Of a DNA stretch of 64,000 nt, positions 15,963 through 24,843 are shown one piece after another. The first letter of the stretch is position 1, and each line of letters opens with the position of its first letter. The translations under genes and the position numbers were made by a program. Below the pieces are notes generated by a model. That model was not told the DNA's origin and ran no database searches. It saw nothing but the letters and a program-made list of their open reading frames with translations. The stretch covers positions 96,534 through 160,533 of the forward strand of contig JBLHLT010000010.1 of the NCBI GenBank assembly GCA_047621325.1. The letters run 5' to 3'. The stretch comes from Bermanella sp047621325 (GTDB lineage: Bacteria > Pseudomonadota > Gammaproteobacteria > Pseudomonadales > Oceanobacteraceae).

Positions 15963-16747
15963 TGGATGCAGTTAATCTTCATTTTTGTCATGCAAATGGT
16001 TTTCCTGCAAGAAGCTATGACATCATGCTAAATCGGTTATCTGAACAATTTAATGTCAGTTTTTTAGAAATGCACGGGCATCAGTCACAATATCCTGTAT
16101 CAAACAATTGGCCTCATCTTGTTGATGAATTGATTGATGAAATCAAAAAGCGTCACCAGCAACCAATTATCGCAATCGGGCACAGTATGGGTGGGGTGTT
16201 GATTTTTCTGGCGGCACAAAAAAAACCTGAACTGTTTAAACATATCATCTTACTGGACCCGCCGTTATTAGATCGTATCACCTCTTCAATTATAGGGTTT
16301 GCGAAACACTTCAAACTGATTGATAAAATCACCCCTGCTGGGCGAACTCAGGGTCGTTTAGATGTGTTTGATAATCATGATCATGCATTTGATTATTTTT
16401 CGGGTAAATCATTATTTAAAAAAGCCGACCCAAGATGTGTTCGTGATTATATTCTCCATGGGACAGAACCAGTTAGCGACGGCTTAAAATTAAAATACGC
16501 AGTAGACACGGAAGTTGCCATTTATCGCACGCTTCCAAGTAATATTCTGCTGAATGATTCTGCTATACCGGTTCCCACCACATTGCTTTATGGACAAAGC
16601 AGTGACGTGGTACGACCTGCATTAATAAGAAAATTAAAAAACAAACACGCTATTAATGTGATGGAAGTCAGTGGTGGGCATCTGTTTCCATTAGAATTGC
16701 CAGAGCAAACAGCTGACCATATTCGAGCAATTATCGAGGCGCTATGA
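15962..16747 (+). CDS. Alpha/beta hydrolase
   Basis: A 261-residue serine hydrolase fold protein. The oxyanion motif CHANGFPARSYD opens the domain, the nucleophile elbow is GHSMGG, and a late His (GGHLFPLELPE) completes a Ser-Asp-His triad; a LYGQSSDVVRP strand carries the acid. The substrate is unknown. The frame opens at a TTG at 15956, but the ATG at 15962 overlaps the upstream stop as TGATG and is preferred. It overlaps the next hydrolase gene by 4 bp; the two hydrolases are related in fold but clearly different in sequence, so this is not a recent duplication. Confidence 0.87.
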   Translation: MDAVNLHFCHANGFPARSYDIMLNRLSEQFNVSFLEMHGHQSQYPVSNNWPHLVDELIDEIKKRHQQPIIAIGHSMGGVLIFLAAQKKPELFKHIILLDPPLLDRITSSIIGFAKHFKLIDKITPAGRTQGRLDVFDNHDHAFDYFSGKSLFKKADPRCVRDYILHGTEPVSDGLKLKYAVDTEVAIYRTLPSNILLNDSAIPVPTTLLYGQSSDVVRPALIRKLKNKHAINVMEVSGGHLFPLELPEQTADHIRAIIEAL

Positions 16748-17598
16748 ATCCTTGCATTAAATTACACATTAAAGGGATCGACATACACGGCTTGCAGTGG
16801 GGGAACCCTGCAGGACCAAAAGTGTTGGCGCTGCACGGCTGGCTTGATAATGCTGAAAGTTTTTCTAAGTTAGGCCCTTTATTGTCACATTGTCATGTGG
16901 TGGCGGTTGATCTGCCAGGTCACGGTTTAAGTGGGCACTGGCCAGATCATCAGCATTATCATTTGTGGGCAGGTGTTGAAGACGTAGAGCATATTTTAGA
17001 TGCCTTAGAGTGGCAGCATTGTCATATCGTTGGCCATTCAATGGGCGCGGCTATCGCCACATTATATGCAGGTACATTTCCACATCGGTTACGCAGTTTA
17101 ACGTTGATAGAGGCTATTGGTCCTATGGCGGGTGAGATTCATTCGGCACCTGAGCGCTTGGCACAAGCCATTGTGAGTTTGAAAAAACATACGCCAGAGC
17201 AAAAAGCACGGCGTGATACTCAAGGTTTTATTCACGCCAGAATGAATGGGCCGTTAAAATTAAAAGCGGATTCCGCACAGAAAATTGTTGAACGCGGGTT
17301 GATTAAAACCGAGCATGGTTATGAGTGGTCTAATGATAAGCGGTTACGTTATACCTCGATGATGCGACTGCCAGAAGACGTGATTGTCAGTTTTATTAGC
17401 AGTATTACAAGCCCTGTATTGGGTGTGTTTGCAACCGATGGATTGTTTACTGCGAAGCAGGTTGATGTTCGTTGGCAGAGAATACCTAGCGAGCATTCAT
17501 TACAGTGGCTAGCGGGCGGGCATCACTTGCATTTAGATGGTGATGTTGATGTCATAGGGCAATTGATCGGTTCTTTTGTAGCGTCTCATAGCGGCTAG
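16744..17598 (+). CDS. Alpha/beta hydrolase (second of a tandem pair)
   Basis: A 284-residue alpha/beta hydrolase. LHGWLDNAESFSKLGPLL contains the HG oxyanion motif; VAVDLPGHGLSG and the nucleophile elbow VGHSMGAAIATLYAG follow; the terminal GGHHLHLDGDVD provides the His. This arrangement resembles the MhpC/serine-hydrolase-like group that includes mammalian SERHL. The substrate is unknown. The start overlaps the previous stop (ATGA), the last coupling in the run that starts at 11588. Confidence 0.87.
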   Translation: MNPCIKLHIKGIDIHGLQWGNPAGPKVLALHGWLDNAESFSKLGPLLSHCHVVAVDLPGHGLSGHWPDHQHYHLWAGVEDVEHILDALEWQHCHIVGHSMGAAIATLYAGTFPHRLRSLTLIEAIGPMAGEIHSAPERLAQAIVSLKKHTPEQKARRDTQGFIHARMNGPLKLKADSAQKIVERGLIKTEHGYEWSNDKRLRYTSMMRLPEDVIVSFISSITSPVLGVFATDGLFTAKQVDVRWQRIPSEHSLQWLAGGHHLHLDGDVDVIGQLIGSFVASHSG

Positions 17599-17678
17599 CC
17601 TCAAACGGCTCATGGGCAGCGTGAAAAAACATCATTGGCAATGACGGCTGATTTCGTCCAGACTTATTTCTATCGCAG

Positions 17679-18140
17679 ATGGAAAACATTATGACGTTAG
17701 AAGAAATTATTGCTCATCGTAAAACCCTAGCCAAAACCCATGTCACCAAAGCGGTGTTTCCGGATGCAACCAATCACCATGACACCTTGTTTGGTGGTAC
17801 GGCACTGCAATGGATGGACGAAGTTTCGTTTATTGCGGCTACTCGTTTCAGTCGTCAACGCATTGTAACGGTAAGCTCAGATAAAATAGATTTTAAGCAT
17901 CCTGTTCCGGCTGGCTCTGTCGTTGAACTCATTGCACAAGTGATTCATGTAGGTCGTACCAGTTTAAAGGTACGTGTTGATATGTACGTTGAAAGTTTGT
18001 ATCAAGATGGTTGTGAAAAAGCCATTACGGGTGTGTTTAGTTTTGTGGCCATTGATGCCAACAAAAAACCAACGCCGGTTCTGCCGCAAGATTTTATCGA
18101 TTTATGTATAGCGAATAACTCAGCGGCACCACAGGGTTGA
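17679..18140 (+). CDS. Acyl-CoA thioesterase (hotdog fold, YciA/ACOT type)
   Basis: A 153-residue single-hotdog acyl-CoA hydrolase. The family core VFPDATNHHDTLFGGTALQWMDEVSFIAA holds the catalytic Asp/Asn region, followed by SSDKIDFKHPVPAGSVVEL and VGRTSLKVRVDM. It should hydrolyse acyl-CoAs to free acid and CoA. An alternative start at 17691 has GGAAAACATT in front of it and is plausible, giving MTLEEIIAHRKTL. The gene is convergent with rluA, with stop codons touching. Confidence 0.9.
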   Translation: MENIMTLEEIIAHRKTLAKTHVTKAVFPDATNHHDTLFGGTALQWMDEVSFIAATRFSRQRIVTVSSDKIDFKHPVPAGSVVELIAQVIHVGRTSLKVRVDMYVESLYQDGCEKAITGVFSFVAIDANKKPTPVLPQDFIDLCIANNSAAPQG

Positions 18141-18746
18141 TTAAAACGGCGCGTCACTTTCAAAGTGCAAACGTTGATTGGTGATAGGGTGATTGATCGT
18201 TAAGCGCTTAGCGTGTAAGTGCAGGCGCTCGCTCATGCTGAGGGCCTCACCAGTGGCGTAAAAGTAATCGCCTATGATTGGGTGGCCTAAGCTAGCTAGA
18301 TGCACTCTAAGTTGATGACTGCGCCCTGTGTGTGGAATTAACCGTACTCGGCTGCGTATATTACTTGATTCAATACAGTGCCAATGGGTTTGGGACGGTT
18401 TCCCCTCGGGATGAACTTCTTGTCGTGGGCGGTTTGGCCAGTCACAGCGCAGCGGTAAATCAATATGGCCTTTTGCTAGAGGTAATTGACCAAATACTTC
18501 GGCTTCATATATTTTGAATGTGGTGCGAAATTGAAACTGCTTAGCTAAATGCGACAGCGCTTTTTGATTTAGGGCGATCACCATGATGCCAGACGTGCCT
18601 TGATCCAAGCGATGTACAACGCCTAAAAATGGGAAGTCGTCTTTTAAGCGATGAGTAACACTATCGTTTAAACTACCAGGTTGCGATAACAAGCCACTGG
18701 GTTTGTTGATGACAAGTAAATGTTTATCCTGATATAAAATCTGCAT
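18141..18746 (-). CDS. rluA: Dual-specificity RNA pseudouridine synthase RluA
   Basis: RluA isomerises uridine in 23S rRNA (position 746 in E. coli) and position 32 of some tRNAs. The 201-residue product matches RluA closely: MQILYQDKHLLVINKPSGLLS at the start, the catalytic-Asp motif VHRLDQGTSG, LRCDWPNRPRQ and TGRSHQLRVHLASLGHPIIGD. A longer open frame to 18971 exists but its extra N-terminus overlaps the divergent DTW gene and has no RluA similarity, so the ATG at 18746 is used. The promoter must lie inside the opposing gene. Confidence 0.93.
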   Translation of the reverse strand: MQILYQDKHLLVINKPSGLLSQPGSLNDSVTHRLKDDFPFLGVVHRLDQGTSGIMVIALNQKALSHLAKQFQFRTTFKIYEAEVFGQLPLAKGHIDLPLRCDWPNRPRQEVHPEGKPSQTHWHCIESSNIRSRVRLIPHTGRSHQLRVHLASLGHPIIGDYFYATGEALSMSERLHLHAKRLTINHPITNQRLHFESDAPF

Positions 18747-18754
18747 TGAGCAAT

Positions 18755-19387
18755 ATGCCAAGAAAATTATGTGAGCACTGTCAGCGACCGCTGGCAGTTT
18801 GTATTTGCCCGTATTTAGTAAAATTACAGGCTCCGTGTCGTTTGTTGATTCTACAGCACCCCAGTGAGCAAAAACAGGCGCTAGCAACGGTTCCGTTATT
18901 GCAATTATGCATTGAGCCGTTAGACGTGCTGGTGGGTGAAGAGTTTGCAGATCATGAGCAAATACAAACACTCTTGAAAAAGCCTGAGTCCTGTCGAGTA
19001 TTGTTTCCTTCAGTTGAAAGTGTCGAGTGGGATGTGTCTCATGCGGCGAAATCCAGTGAGCAAATTGAAACTCTCATCATCATTGATGGCACTTGGCGCA
19101 AGGCTAAGCGCATTTGGCATATGAACCCATGGTTGTCTCAATTATCGAGTGTGTATTTATCGCATGTGCCAAAGAGCGAGTATTTAATTCGCTCTAGCTC
19201 AGTTGAGGGTGGTGTTTCAACATTAGAGGCTGTCATGCATGGGTGCCATTTCTTAAGTGACGGTGGCGTAGGCGTGAATGATTTTGAGGCGTTATTAAAG
19301 CCGTTTAATGCCATGATCGATATGCAGATAAAAAAAATGGGTCAAGATGTTTTCTTGGCCCATTATGCAAAACAGCAGGGTGATTAA
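18755..19387 (+). CDS. DTW domain protein (tRNA-uridine aminocarboxypropyltransferase)
   Basis: A SPOUT-related DTW enzyme that transfers the 3-amino-3-carboxypropyl group of SAM to tRNA uridine (acp3U), like E. coli TapT. It has an N-terminal zinc-ribbon-like cluster (CEHCQRPLAVCICPYL), the LILQHPSEQKQALAT region, the diagnostic IIDGTWRKAKRIW (DTW) motif and a C-terminal SSVEGGVSTLEAV. 210 residues. A TTG at 18746 extends the frame by three codons, but ATG at 18755 is preferred. It faces rluA with only 8 bp between start codons, so two RNA-modification genes share one tiny divergent junction. Confidence 0.9.
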   Translation: MPRKLCEHCQRPLAVCICPYLVKLQAPCRLLILQHPSEQKQALATVPLLQLCIEPLDVLVGEEFADHEQIQTLLKKPESCRVLFPSVESVEWDVSHAAKSSEQIETLIIIDGTWRKAKRIWHMNPWLSQLSSVYLSHVPKSEYLIRSSSVEGGVSTLEAVMHGCHFLSDGGVGVNDFEALLKPFNAMIDMQIKKMGQDVFLAHYAKQQGD

Positions 19388-19388
19388 A

Positions 19389-20003
19389 TTACTGGCCTGC
19401 TACTTGAGTATTTTCACTTTTGCGATTTAACCCTAACATCTCATCTTTAAAGGTACGACCAACCGGGTTTTCACCAATCCAGATAGAAAGCATTGCGCGG
19501 TAGTAATCTTTACCAGGAATTAAGCCTTTTACTTGATTATTGATGGTGATTTGTGTGCCTTTTCCTGGAATATAATCAAAAATGGCCTCTTCACCACGGT
19601 GCATTTTGCCATCAAAGTAACTCAACATTTGTTCGATTTCGTCACTTAATTCTTTATGCTGCTCTTTTGTTACGTTCATAACGAGAGCTTCTTGCAGCGC
19701 GTTGGCGATACGGCGGGCGCCGACCTTTTTCATCATCACATGAAAGACCATGCGCTTGTGGGTTTCGCTGTTCAAAATTTCTTGAGCATTTGTTGATGGT
19801 TTTTCTAGGTACAGTGCGCCTACATAGGTTTTGATGAGCAGGTAAAGTTCGCGTAAAGAGGCGCCATTTAGGTGTAGCTCCGGTCGCTCCGAATTAGCAG
19901 GCACCACTTCGCTTAAGGTGATATCGGCCACTTCATATGCAGTAGCGTTAGATACCAGCATGCTTGATGTAACTAAGAGGAATATAGCGCTAATGAGTCT
20001 CAT
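19389..20003 (-). CDS. Chalcone isomerase-like periplasmic protein
   Basis: A 204-residue exported protein with signal peptide MRLISAIFLLVTSSMLVSNATA. The mature part carries the chalcone-isomerase-like fold signature: LHLNGASLRELYLLIKTYVGALYLE, then MKKVGARRIANALQEAL, FDYIPGKGTQITINNQ and the C-terminal SIWIGENPVGRTFKDEMLG. Bacterial members of this family have no established flavonoid role; lipid binding has been suggested for the fold. A GTG at 20036 would extend the protein, but the ATG at 20003 has AAGAG at correct spacing and starts exactly at the signal peptide. It is monocistronic. Confidence 0.85.
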   Translation of the reverse strand: MRLISAIFLLVTSSMLVSNATAYEVADITLSEVVPANSERPELHLNGASLRELYLLIKTYVGALYLEKPSTNAQEILNSETHKRMVFHVMMKKVGARRIANALQEALVMNVTKEQHKELSDEIEQMLSYFDGKMHRGEEAIFDYIPGKGTQITINNQVKGLIPGKDYYRAMLSIWIGENPVGRTFKDEMLGLNRKSENTQVAGQ

Positions 20004-20264
20004 GAGTGGGCTCTTATTTTTATTAGTGTGAGGCACTTATATCATTTAAGCGTGACGGGATTCAATTCTAATTTGTGACGAGGTTAACGTTTTGTGTAAA
20101 CAAAGGTATGCCGAAACTTGGCTTAAAACATTAAGGGTCTTATTAGGCCAAATTTGCCAATATTGTCTCAATAAAGCACATGCTATCGCGTTAAATGCAT
20201 CAAATATGGCACTGTGAAATAGGCGGGCACTTGGGCATAATGCGCGGCTACTAAGAGGTTGCGT

Positions 20265-21200
20265 ATGCAGGTTAAAAATTTTTATTGGTATGTATTAAAT
20301 AAGCCGTTGCCAGTTGGTGAAGCGTTAGAGGGAAAACTGTCCAGCAAGCCATTTGAGCCTTGTTTATCACAGCAGTTGTCTTCTCAGGGTTGGGTGGCCG
20401 CCATGGCGTCAGGTGAGCGTGTGTACGAAGCACATGGTGCCCAATTACTGATGTTGAAACAAGAAAGGCGCTTGCTGCCTGCGTCAGTGGTAAACGAGCA
20501 CTTGCAAGTTAAAGTCGAAGAATTTGAGCAGGCTGAAGGGTATAAGCCGAGCCGTAAAATTCGCCAGCAAATGAAAGATGATCTCACTCAGGCGTTATTG
20601 CCAAAGGCGTTTACTAAATCTAGTCGTTTGCCTATTTTAGTGTTCCCTAAGCAAGGCTGGCTCATGGTGCTGTCAGGCAGTGCAAAAAGTGCGGATGATG
20701 CGACGGCTTTTTTACGGGAAACGCTGGGTGGCTTGCCAGTGTCACTGGTTAATTCAGACAATTCGCCAAGCCACTTAATGACAACGTGGTTGAAAAACCC
20801 GCTTTCATTGCCGCAAGATTGGGCGCTAGGTGAAGAAGTTGAACTACAAGACGCCGAAGGCGCGCTCGTACGTGCGCGCAATCAAGACTTGCTAACAGAT
20901 GAATTAAACGTGCATATGGAGGCAGGTAAAATCGTGAGTAAACTGGCCTTGGTATGGCGTGAAAATGTCAGCTTTATTTTACAAGATGACCTGTCGATTA
21001 AACGTATTAAGCTATTGCTCGAGCAAGAAGACGCGCCAGATGCCTCTGAAGGACAAGATGCACGATTTGCTCACGAATTTGCATTGAGCTGTAATTGGTT
21101 AGTGCCATTTTGCCACGCCCTACTTGAGGCAATGGGTGGATTGGATAAGGCCCTGCTGGCGAGCCAAGATAGAGCTTTTTCTGGTGCAGACAAATACTGA
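20265..21200 (+). CDS. rdgC: Recombination-associated protein RdgC
   Basis: A 311-residue ring-forming DNA-binding protein that restrains RecA; full length for the family. Start MQVKNFYWYVLNKPLP and the internal LPASVVNEHLQVKVEEFEQ and PSRKIRQQMKDDL segments match RdgC, as does RIKLLLEQED near the C-terminus. The frame opens at a TTG at 20259, but the ATG at 20265 follows AAGAGG at ideal spacing. Monocistronic; a 261-bp upstream region carries its promoter, not resolved by eye. Confidence 0.94.
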   Translation: MQVKNFYWYVLNKPLPVGEALEGKLSSKPFEPCLSQQLSSQGWVAAMASGERVYEAHGAQLLMLKQERRLLPASVVNEHLQVKVEEFEQAEGYKPSRKIRQQMKDDLTQALLPKAFTKSSRLPILVFPKQGWLMVLSGSAKSADDATAFLRETLGGLPVSLVNSDNSPSHLMTTWLKNPLSLPQDWALGEEVELQDAEGALVRARNQDLLTDELNVHMEAGKIVSKLALVWRENVSFILQDDLSIKRIKLLLEQEDAPDASEGQDARFAHEFALSCNWLVPFCHALLEAMGGLDKALLASQDRAFSGADKY

Positions 21201-21378
21201 CAATCCACTGCTCAATGATGGCAAGCTGGCTAAAGCTTGCTAAGTTTTACTAAGGCGAGGCAAAACAAGGTCAGGATGTTCGATAGTCGGCCTTGTTTTG
21301 TCTTTGTCTATTCCTTTCTTAATTTGTTTTCTATTTTGCTGCTGGTACAGTGTGGTTTTTTAATAAAGCGGCACCTTT

Positions 21379-21975
21379 ATGTTTTCACTCGCTCATCGTT
21401 ATTCCCTTGCTGTTTGGCCGTTATGCTTTGCGATCGCTCTTTTGATCTTGGTTATGTTAAATCCATGGTTAAAGCATTGGCTTCGATACGATGAAGGGGC
21501 GGTTTTTAATGGCGAATTATGGCGCCTGCTGAGTGCGCATATTGTGCATTTAGGCTGGATGCATGGCTTGCTTAATGCGGCTGGTTTTGTCCTTATTGCA
21601 TTCATCAACCCAGCTGGGCGCGCTTGGCTTTGGCTTGTGTTTTATGCCGTATGCAGTGTGCTGATTTCGTTTTATATCGTGGCAGATGGTATGACGTACT
21701 ACTATGTCGGGGCTTCTGGTGTATTACATGGTTTATTTCTATTGACCGCTTACTTCAGTCAGAGCCTAAGTCTATGGCGCCGTTATGCCTTGATCGCTTT
21801 GGTGGTGGGTAAGTTATTTTGGGAACAAAGTATTTATTACCAAGATAATGGTCTGGGGGATGCCATTGGCGGTTTTGTTTATGTCGACGCCCATTTAATG
21901 GGTGGCTTGACTGGACTAGCGGTGCTGATCTTCTTTTTAATGAAAAATAAGCTTAAATTTCCCACTTATAATTAA
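21379..21975 (+). CDS. rrtA: Rhombosortase (GlyGly-CTERM intramembrane serine protease)
   Basis: A compact rhomboid-like protease of 198 residues. The serine motif GASGVLHGLF and the later HLMGGLTGLAVL provide the Ser-His dyad, and SAHIVHLGWMHGLLNAAGF is the conserved H-rich helix that precedes it. The short six-helix layout fits the rhombosortase family, which cleaves and anchors proteins carrying a C-terminal GlyGly-CTERM tag. I found no GlyGly-CTERM protein in this window, so the substrates are encoded elsewhere. A different, larger rhomboid lies at 25815. Confidence 0.85.
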   Translation: MFSLAHRYSLAVWPLCFAIALLILVMLNPWLKHWLRYDEGAVFNGELWRLLSAHIVHLGWMHGLLNAAGFVLIAFINPAGRAWLWLVFYAVCSVLISFYIVADGMTYYYVGASGVLHGLFLLTAYFSQSLSLWRRYALIALVVGKLFWEQSIYYQDNGLGDAIGGFVYVDAHLMGGLTGLAVLIFFLMKNKLKFPTYN

Positions 21976-21994
21976 TCTGCTTCTACACTTTTAA

Positions 21995-22018
21995 AGTGGC
22001 CATATCGAATCGGCCACT
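21995..22018 (+). other. Intergenic hairpin before the outer-membrane protein gene
   Basis: AGTGGCC and GGCCACT form a perfect 7-bp stem around a 10-nt loop just upstream of the GGGGAG ribosome binding site. There is no T tract, so it is not a clear terminator. Confidence 0.4.
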
Positions 22019-22029
22019 ATGGGGAGTGA

Positions 22030-22920
22030 ATGAAGTTTTACTTTGGGTTGCTTGGCTTATGCTGGGGGATACTTGCTAGTGCAGGTGAGTGGGAATATGA
22101 AGCTGACCCTTATTACAGCAATATTGCCTACTATCAAACCCTAGATGAGTCGCCGATACCTGAATTAGGCGAGCGCAGCGAAGCTCAGGTCTATGCCGAT
22201 TTATTCTTTAGTTCGTACCTGCCGCGATTTTTTTTATTAGAAGCCAGTTTAAATCCCTTACCCCTTCTTGGTGTGTTGTTAAAAAGCGATGAGGCAGAGG
22301 GCGTTTATGACGACATGACCGTGACACAAAAACTGAATTTAGTTGAGGTCGTGACAGCCGGTTTTGAAGAGCCTTATGCACTGTCGGTTTTTCTAGGGAA
22401 TATGGTTAAGTACCGTGCGAAGAATACGGTTAATTCAGAGAACTCGGAAAGTAAGGGATTCATGGGATATTTGGCCAGCTATGGTCATTTGCATATTCGT
22501 AAAAATGAGTTGGTGCAAGACCGTTGGGGAGAGCTTGAGTGGAAAATAAAAGGGGATCGCATCACGCAAGGGCAGATGCTGAGTTGGTCGTTTCGAGTGG
22601 GAACAAAAATACACGATAACCCCTTTGTTACCGATGAATATTATGTGGCCATGAAGCGAGAGCGCATTGAAGAGCAAGGTGACGTGTACTCTTGGATTAA
22701 AAATGGCGGCATCGAATTTAAATACCGTGTTAGTCAGCGCACCGGTAAAACCATTGGCCAGCAGATTATTGTGGATAAAAAAATCCCCATTTCGGATCTT
22801 GGTTGGGTCATCTCTTTAGGCGTGGGTTTTGTGCGGGAAACCCGTGAAAAGTATTCAGGGCCTTTGAGCTTAGACGCGTCCAGTACGGCATTTGTTTTGC
22901 GGCCAAGCATTTCTTTTTAA
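22030..22920 (+). CDS. Exported protein of unknown function, probable outer-membrane barrel
   Basis: I do not recognise this 296-residue protein. A signal peptide (FGLLGLCWGILASAG) is followed by alternating amphipathic strands such as GDVYSWIKNGGIEFKYRVSQR and ISDLGWVISLGVGFVRE, and it ends in ALRPSISF-like FVLRPSISF with a terminal Phe, as outer-membrane barrels do. There are no lipobox or enzyme motifs. It begins 54 bp after rhombosortase on the same strand, so the two may be co-transcribed, but nothing in it looks like a GlyGly-CTERM tail. Convergent with the DUF1853 gene. Confidence 0.6.
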   Translation: MKFYFGLLGLCWGILASAGEWEYEADPYYSNIAYYQTLDESPIPELGERSEAQVYADLFFSSYLPRFFLLEASLNPLPLLGVLLKSDEAEGVYDDMTVTQKLNLVEVVTAGFEEPYALSVFLGNMVKYRAKNTVNSENSESKGFMGYLASYGHLHIRKNELVQDRWGELEWKIKGDRITQGQMLSWSFRVGTKIHDNPFVTDEYYVAMKRERIEEQGDVYSWIKNGGIEFKYRVSQRTGKTIGQQIIVDKKIPISDLGWVISLGVGFVRETREKYSGPLSLDASSTAFVLRPSISF

Positions 22921-22925
22921 CTAGA

Positions 22926-23885
22926 CTATTTTTTAATCGGCTTGTTTTTAACAGCCTTCACTTGCTTTGGCCAATCATTATGCACCAGCATAAACCGCTC
23001 TTTTTCGGCTAGGGTTTCTGTATTTCTTACCAACTTGACCAGCATGAGTGCGAACGGATAGGGCGCGCTCGTAAAATGTTGATCAACGATGTGCTGCACT
23101 TCTTTTGTATATAGCAGTTGAATATCGTTTTCTTGCGCATGTTGGTAATCCCCTAACCAATGAGTCTTTGGCAGTAAAGCCCATTGAATCGTTAGCTCAC
23201 TGTGACACTGTTCCAGTAGTGCACCAAGGTCTGAGTGATGTAACCAAGAGGTAGTTGCTGTACTTGGATTGATGCTTGGGTGGTAGTGGTGTTCGGCCGC
23301 TTGCCATGGTTCAAATAAGTACCCCTTTAGTGCCAGAGCTTGCTGTGGTTGTGAAGGTAACCCTCTTTTTATCAGTTCAGCTTGTGTGGCGTGGTGCTGC
23401 AAAAAAGGCAGTTGTTTTTGGCTAAGTTTATTGAGTTTTAAATCCAGCTGGTCATGGCTTTGTGGCCCGAGCCAATCTTGAAGCTGTTTACCTGTTTTAT
23501 GAGGCTGGCGCAGATAAAACTTTACGGCGAGTTCTATGTGGTAATGACGCTTGAGCTGGCGGTTGTGGGCTAATATGTCAAGCTCGCCCATGGTTTGTTT
23601 GCCATCAATTACTTGAATATGGTGGCCTAATAACTGCCAGTCGGGGTTGAATTGAAAGAAAAACTGCCAAAGGCATTCGAAATAACTGCCAAGCAAAACA
23701 CGGTTATGATTGTCGAGGTAATCGTTTAACGGCTGGGGATTTTGATCTAAATGAGAAAGCCAATTTAGCAGTGCTTGGTTAGGTTCAATATTAAGAGCCT
23801 GTATATTTGGGATATTTGCCATGGGTTCACTGAATAAACACCACGCTAGGTGGCGTACAGATGAAATTTTATAATTTATCAGCAA
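22926..23885 (-). CDS. DUF1853 family protein
   Basis: A 319-residue cytoplasmic protein. The N-terminal VRHLAWCLFSEP, the LGSYFECLWQFFFQFNPDWQLLG region and LDILAHNRQLKRHYHIELAVKFYL match the DUF1853 family. The GELDILA...HIELAVKFYL core resembles a PD-(D/E)XK nuclease active site (Asp, then Glu-x-Lys), so a nuclease-like fold is plausible but unproven. The upstream ATG at 23885 is supported because the VRxLAW family motif lies before the next Met. It diverges from nadK across 72 bp. Confidence 0.83.
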   Translation of the reverse strand: MLINYKISSVRHLAWCLFSEPMANIPNIQALNIEPNQALLNWLSHLDQNPQPLNDYLDNHNRVLLGSYFECLWQFFFQFNPDWQLLGHHIQVIDGKQTMGELDILAHNRQLKRHYHIELAVKFYLRQPHKTGKQLQDWLGPQSHDQLDLKLNKLSQKQLPFLQHHATQAELIKRGLPSQPQQALALKGYLFEPWQAAEHHYHPSINPSTATTSWLHHSDLGALLEQCHSELTIQWALLPKTHWLGDYQHAQENDIQLLYTKEVQHIVDQHFTSAPYPFALMLVKLVRNTETLAEKERFMLVHNDWPKQVKAVKNKPIKK

Positions 23886-23957
23886 TTTCGACAGTCCAAA
23901 TTCGGGCGTATTTGTGGTATAAACAGCCTATATTCACGTAAGGTTTGTGGTATTCAA

Positions 23958-24842
23958 ATGGATGAATTTCGTAATATTGGCATCATCGGCCGACTAAACA
24001 GCGCAAAGGTTATCGAAACCATTAAGCGTTTACGCCGATTCTTAGCGGATGAAGGTATCAATATCATTCTCGAAGAGCAAATAGCCTCGGTTATGATGGG
24101 TCATGGCTTACAGGTGTGCAGCCCTAAAATGATGGGTGAAATCTGTGATTTGGTGATCGTCGTAGGCGGTGATGGCAGCTTGCTTGGTGCGGCACGGGCA
24201 TTGGTTAAATCGAATGTGCCTATTTTAGGGGTAAACCGTGGTCGTTTAGGTTTCTTAACCGACATTAACCCTGATAACTTAGAAGAAAAGGTACAGGAAG
24301 TATTAGAAGGTAAGTACATTACTGAGCGCCGCTTCATGCTAGAAGCCGAAGTAAAACGTAATGGTGAGCCAATCGGTTACGGCGAAGCGCTAAACGATGT
24401 CATTTTACACCCAGGTAAGTCAGCGCGAATGATTGCATTTGATTTAGCCATTGAAGGTCAATTTGTGTATCACCAGCGCAGTGATGGCATGATCGTGAGC
24501 ACGCCAACCGGCTCTACCGCTTACTCCCTTAGCGGCGGTGGCCCAATTATGCACCCTAAATTAGATGCTTTGGCGTTGGTGCCTATGTTTCCACACACAC
24601 TGAGCTCTCGTCCCATTGTGATTGATGCTAACAGTGAAGTGAAAATCACCATCAGTGAAGACATTGATGTTTACCCTCAAGTCAGCTGTGACGGTCAAGT
24701 ACACATCACTGCAGCACCTGGTGATACCGTGACCATTCGTAAGATGGCACATAAAGCTCGTTTGATTCATCCGATAGACCATGACTTTTATGAAACCTGT
24801 CGAACCAAATTAGGCTGGGCGAGCCAGTACGGAGAAGCCTAA
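23958..24842 (+). CDS. nadK: NAD kinase NadK
   Basis: ATP-dependent phosphorylation of NAD to NADP in the cytoplasm. At 294 residues it is full length. The glycine-rich GGDG motif is at residues 70-73 (VVVGGDGSLLGAAR); GVNRGRLGFLTDI, ALNDVILH and the TPTGSTAYSLSGGGPI nucleotide site follow, and VSCDGQ near the end is conserved. It lies 1 bp before the metallophosphoesterase gene, indicating co-transcription. Confidence 0.96.
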   Translation: MDEFRNIGIIGRLNSAKVIETIKRLRRFLADEGINIILEEQIASVMMGHGLQVCSPKMMGEICDLVIVVGGDGSLLGAARALVKSNVPILGVNRGRLGFLTDINPDNLEEKVQEVLEGKYITERRFMLEAEVKRNGEPIGYGEALNDVILHPGKSARMIAFDLAIEGQFVYHQRSDGMIVSTPTGSTAYSLSGGGPIMHPKLDALALVPMFPHTLSSRPIVIDANSEVKITISEDIDVYPQVSCDGQVHITAAPGDTVTIRKMAHKARLIHPIDHDFYETCRTKLGWASQYGEA

Positions 24843-24843
24843 T

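Noticed and set aside
18747..18971. N-terminal extension of rluA to 18971
   Set aside because: The extension overlaps the divergent DTW gene and has no similarity to RluA, whose N-terminus begins at 18746.
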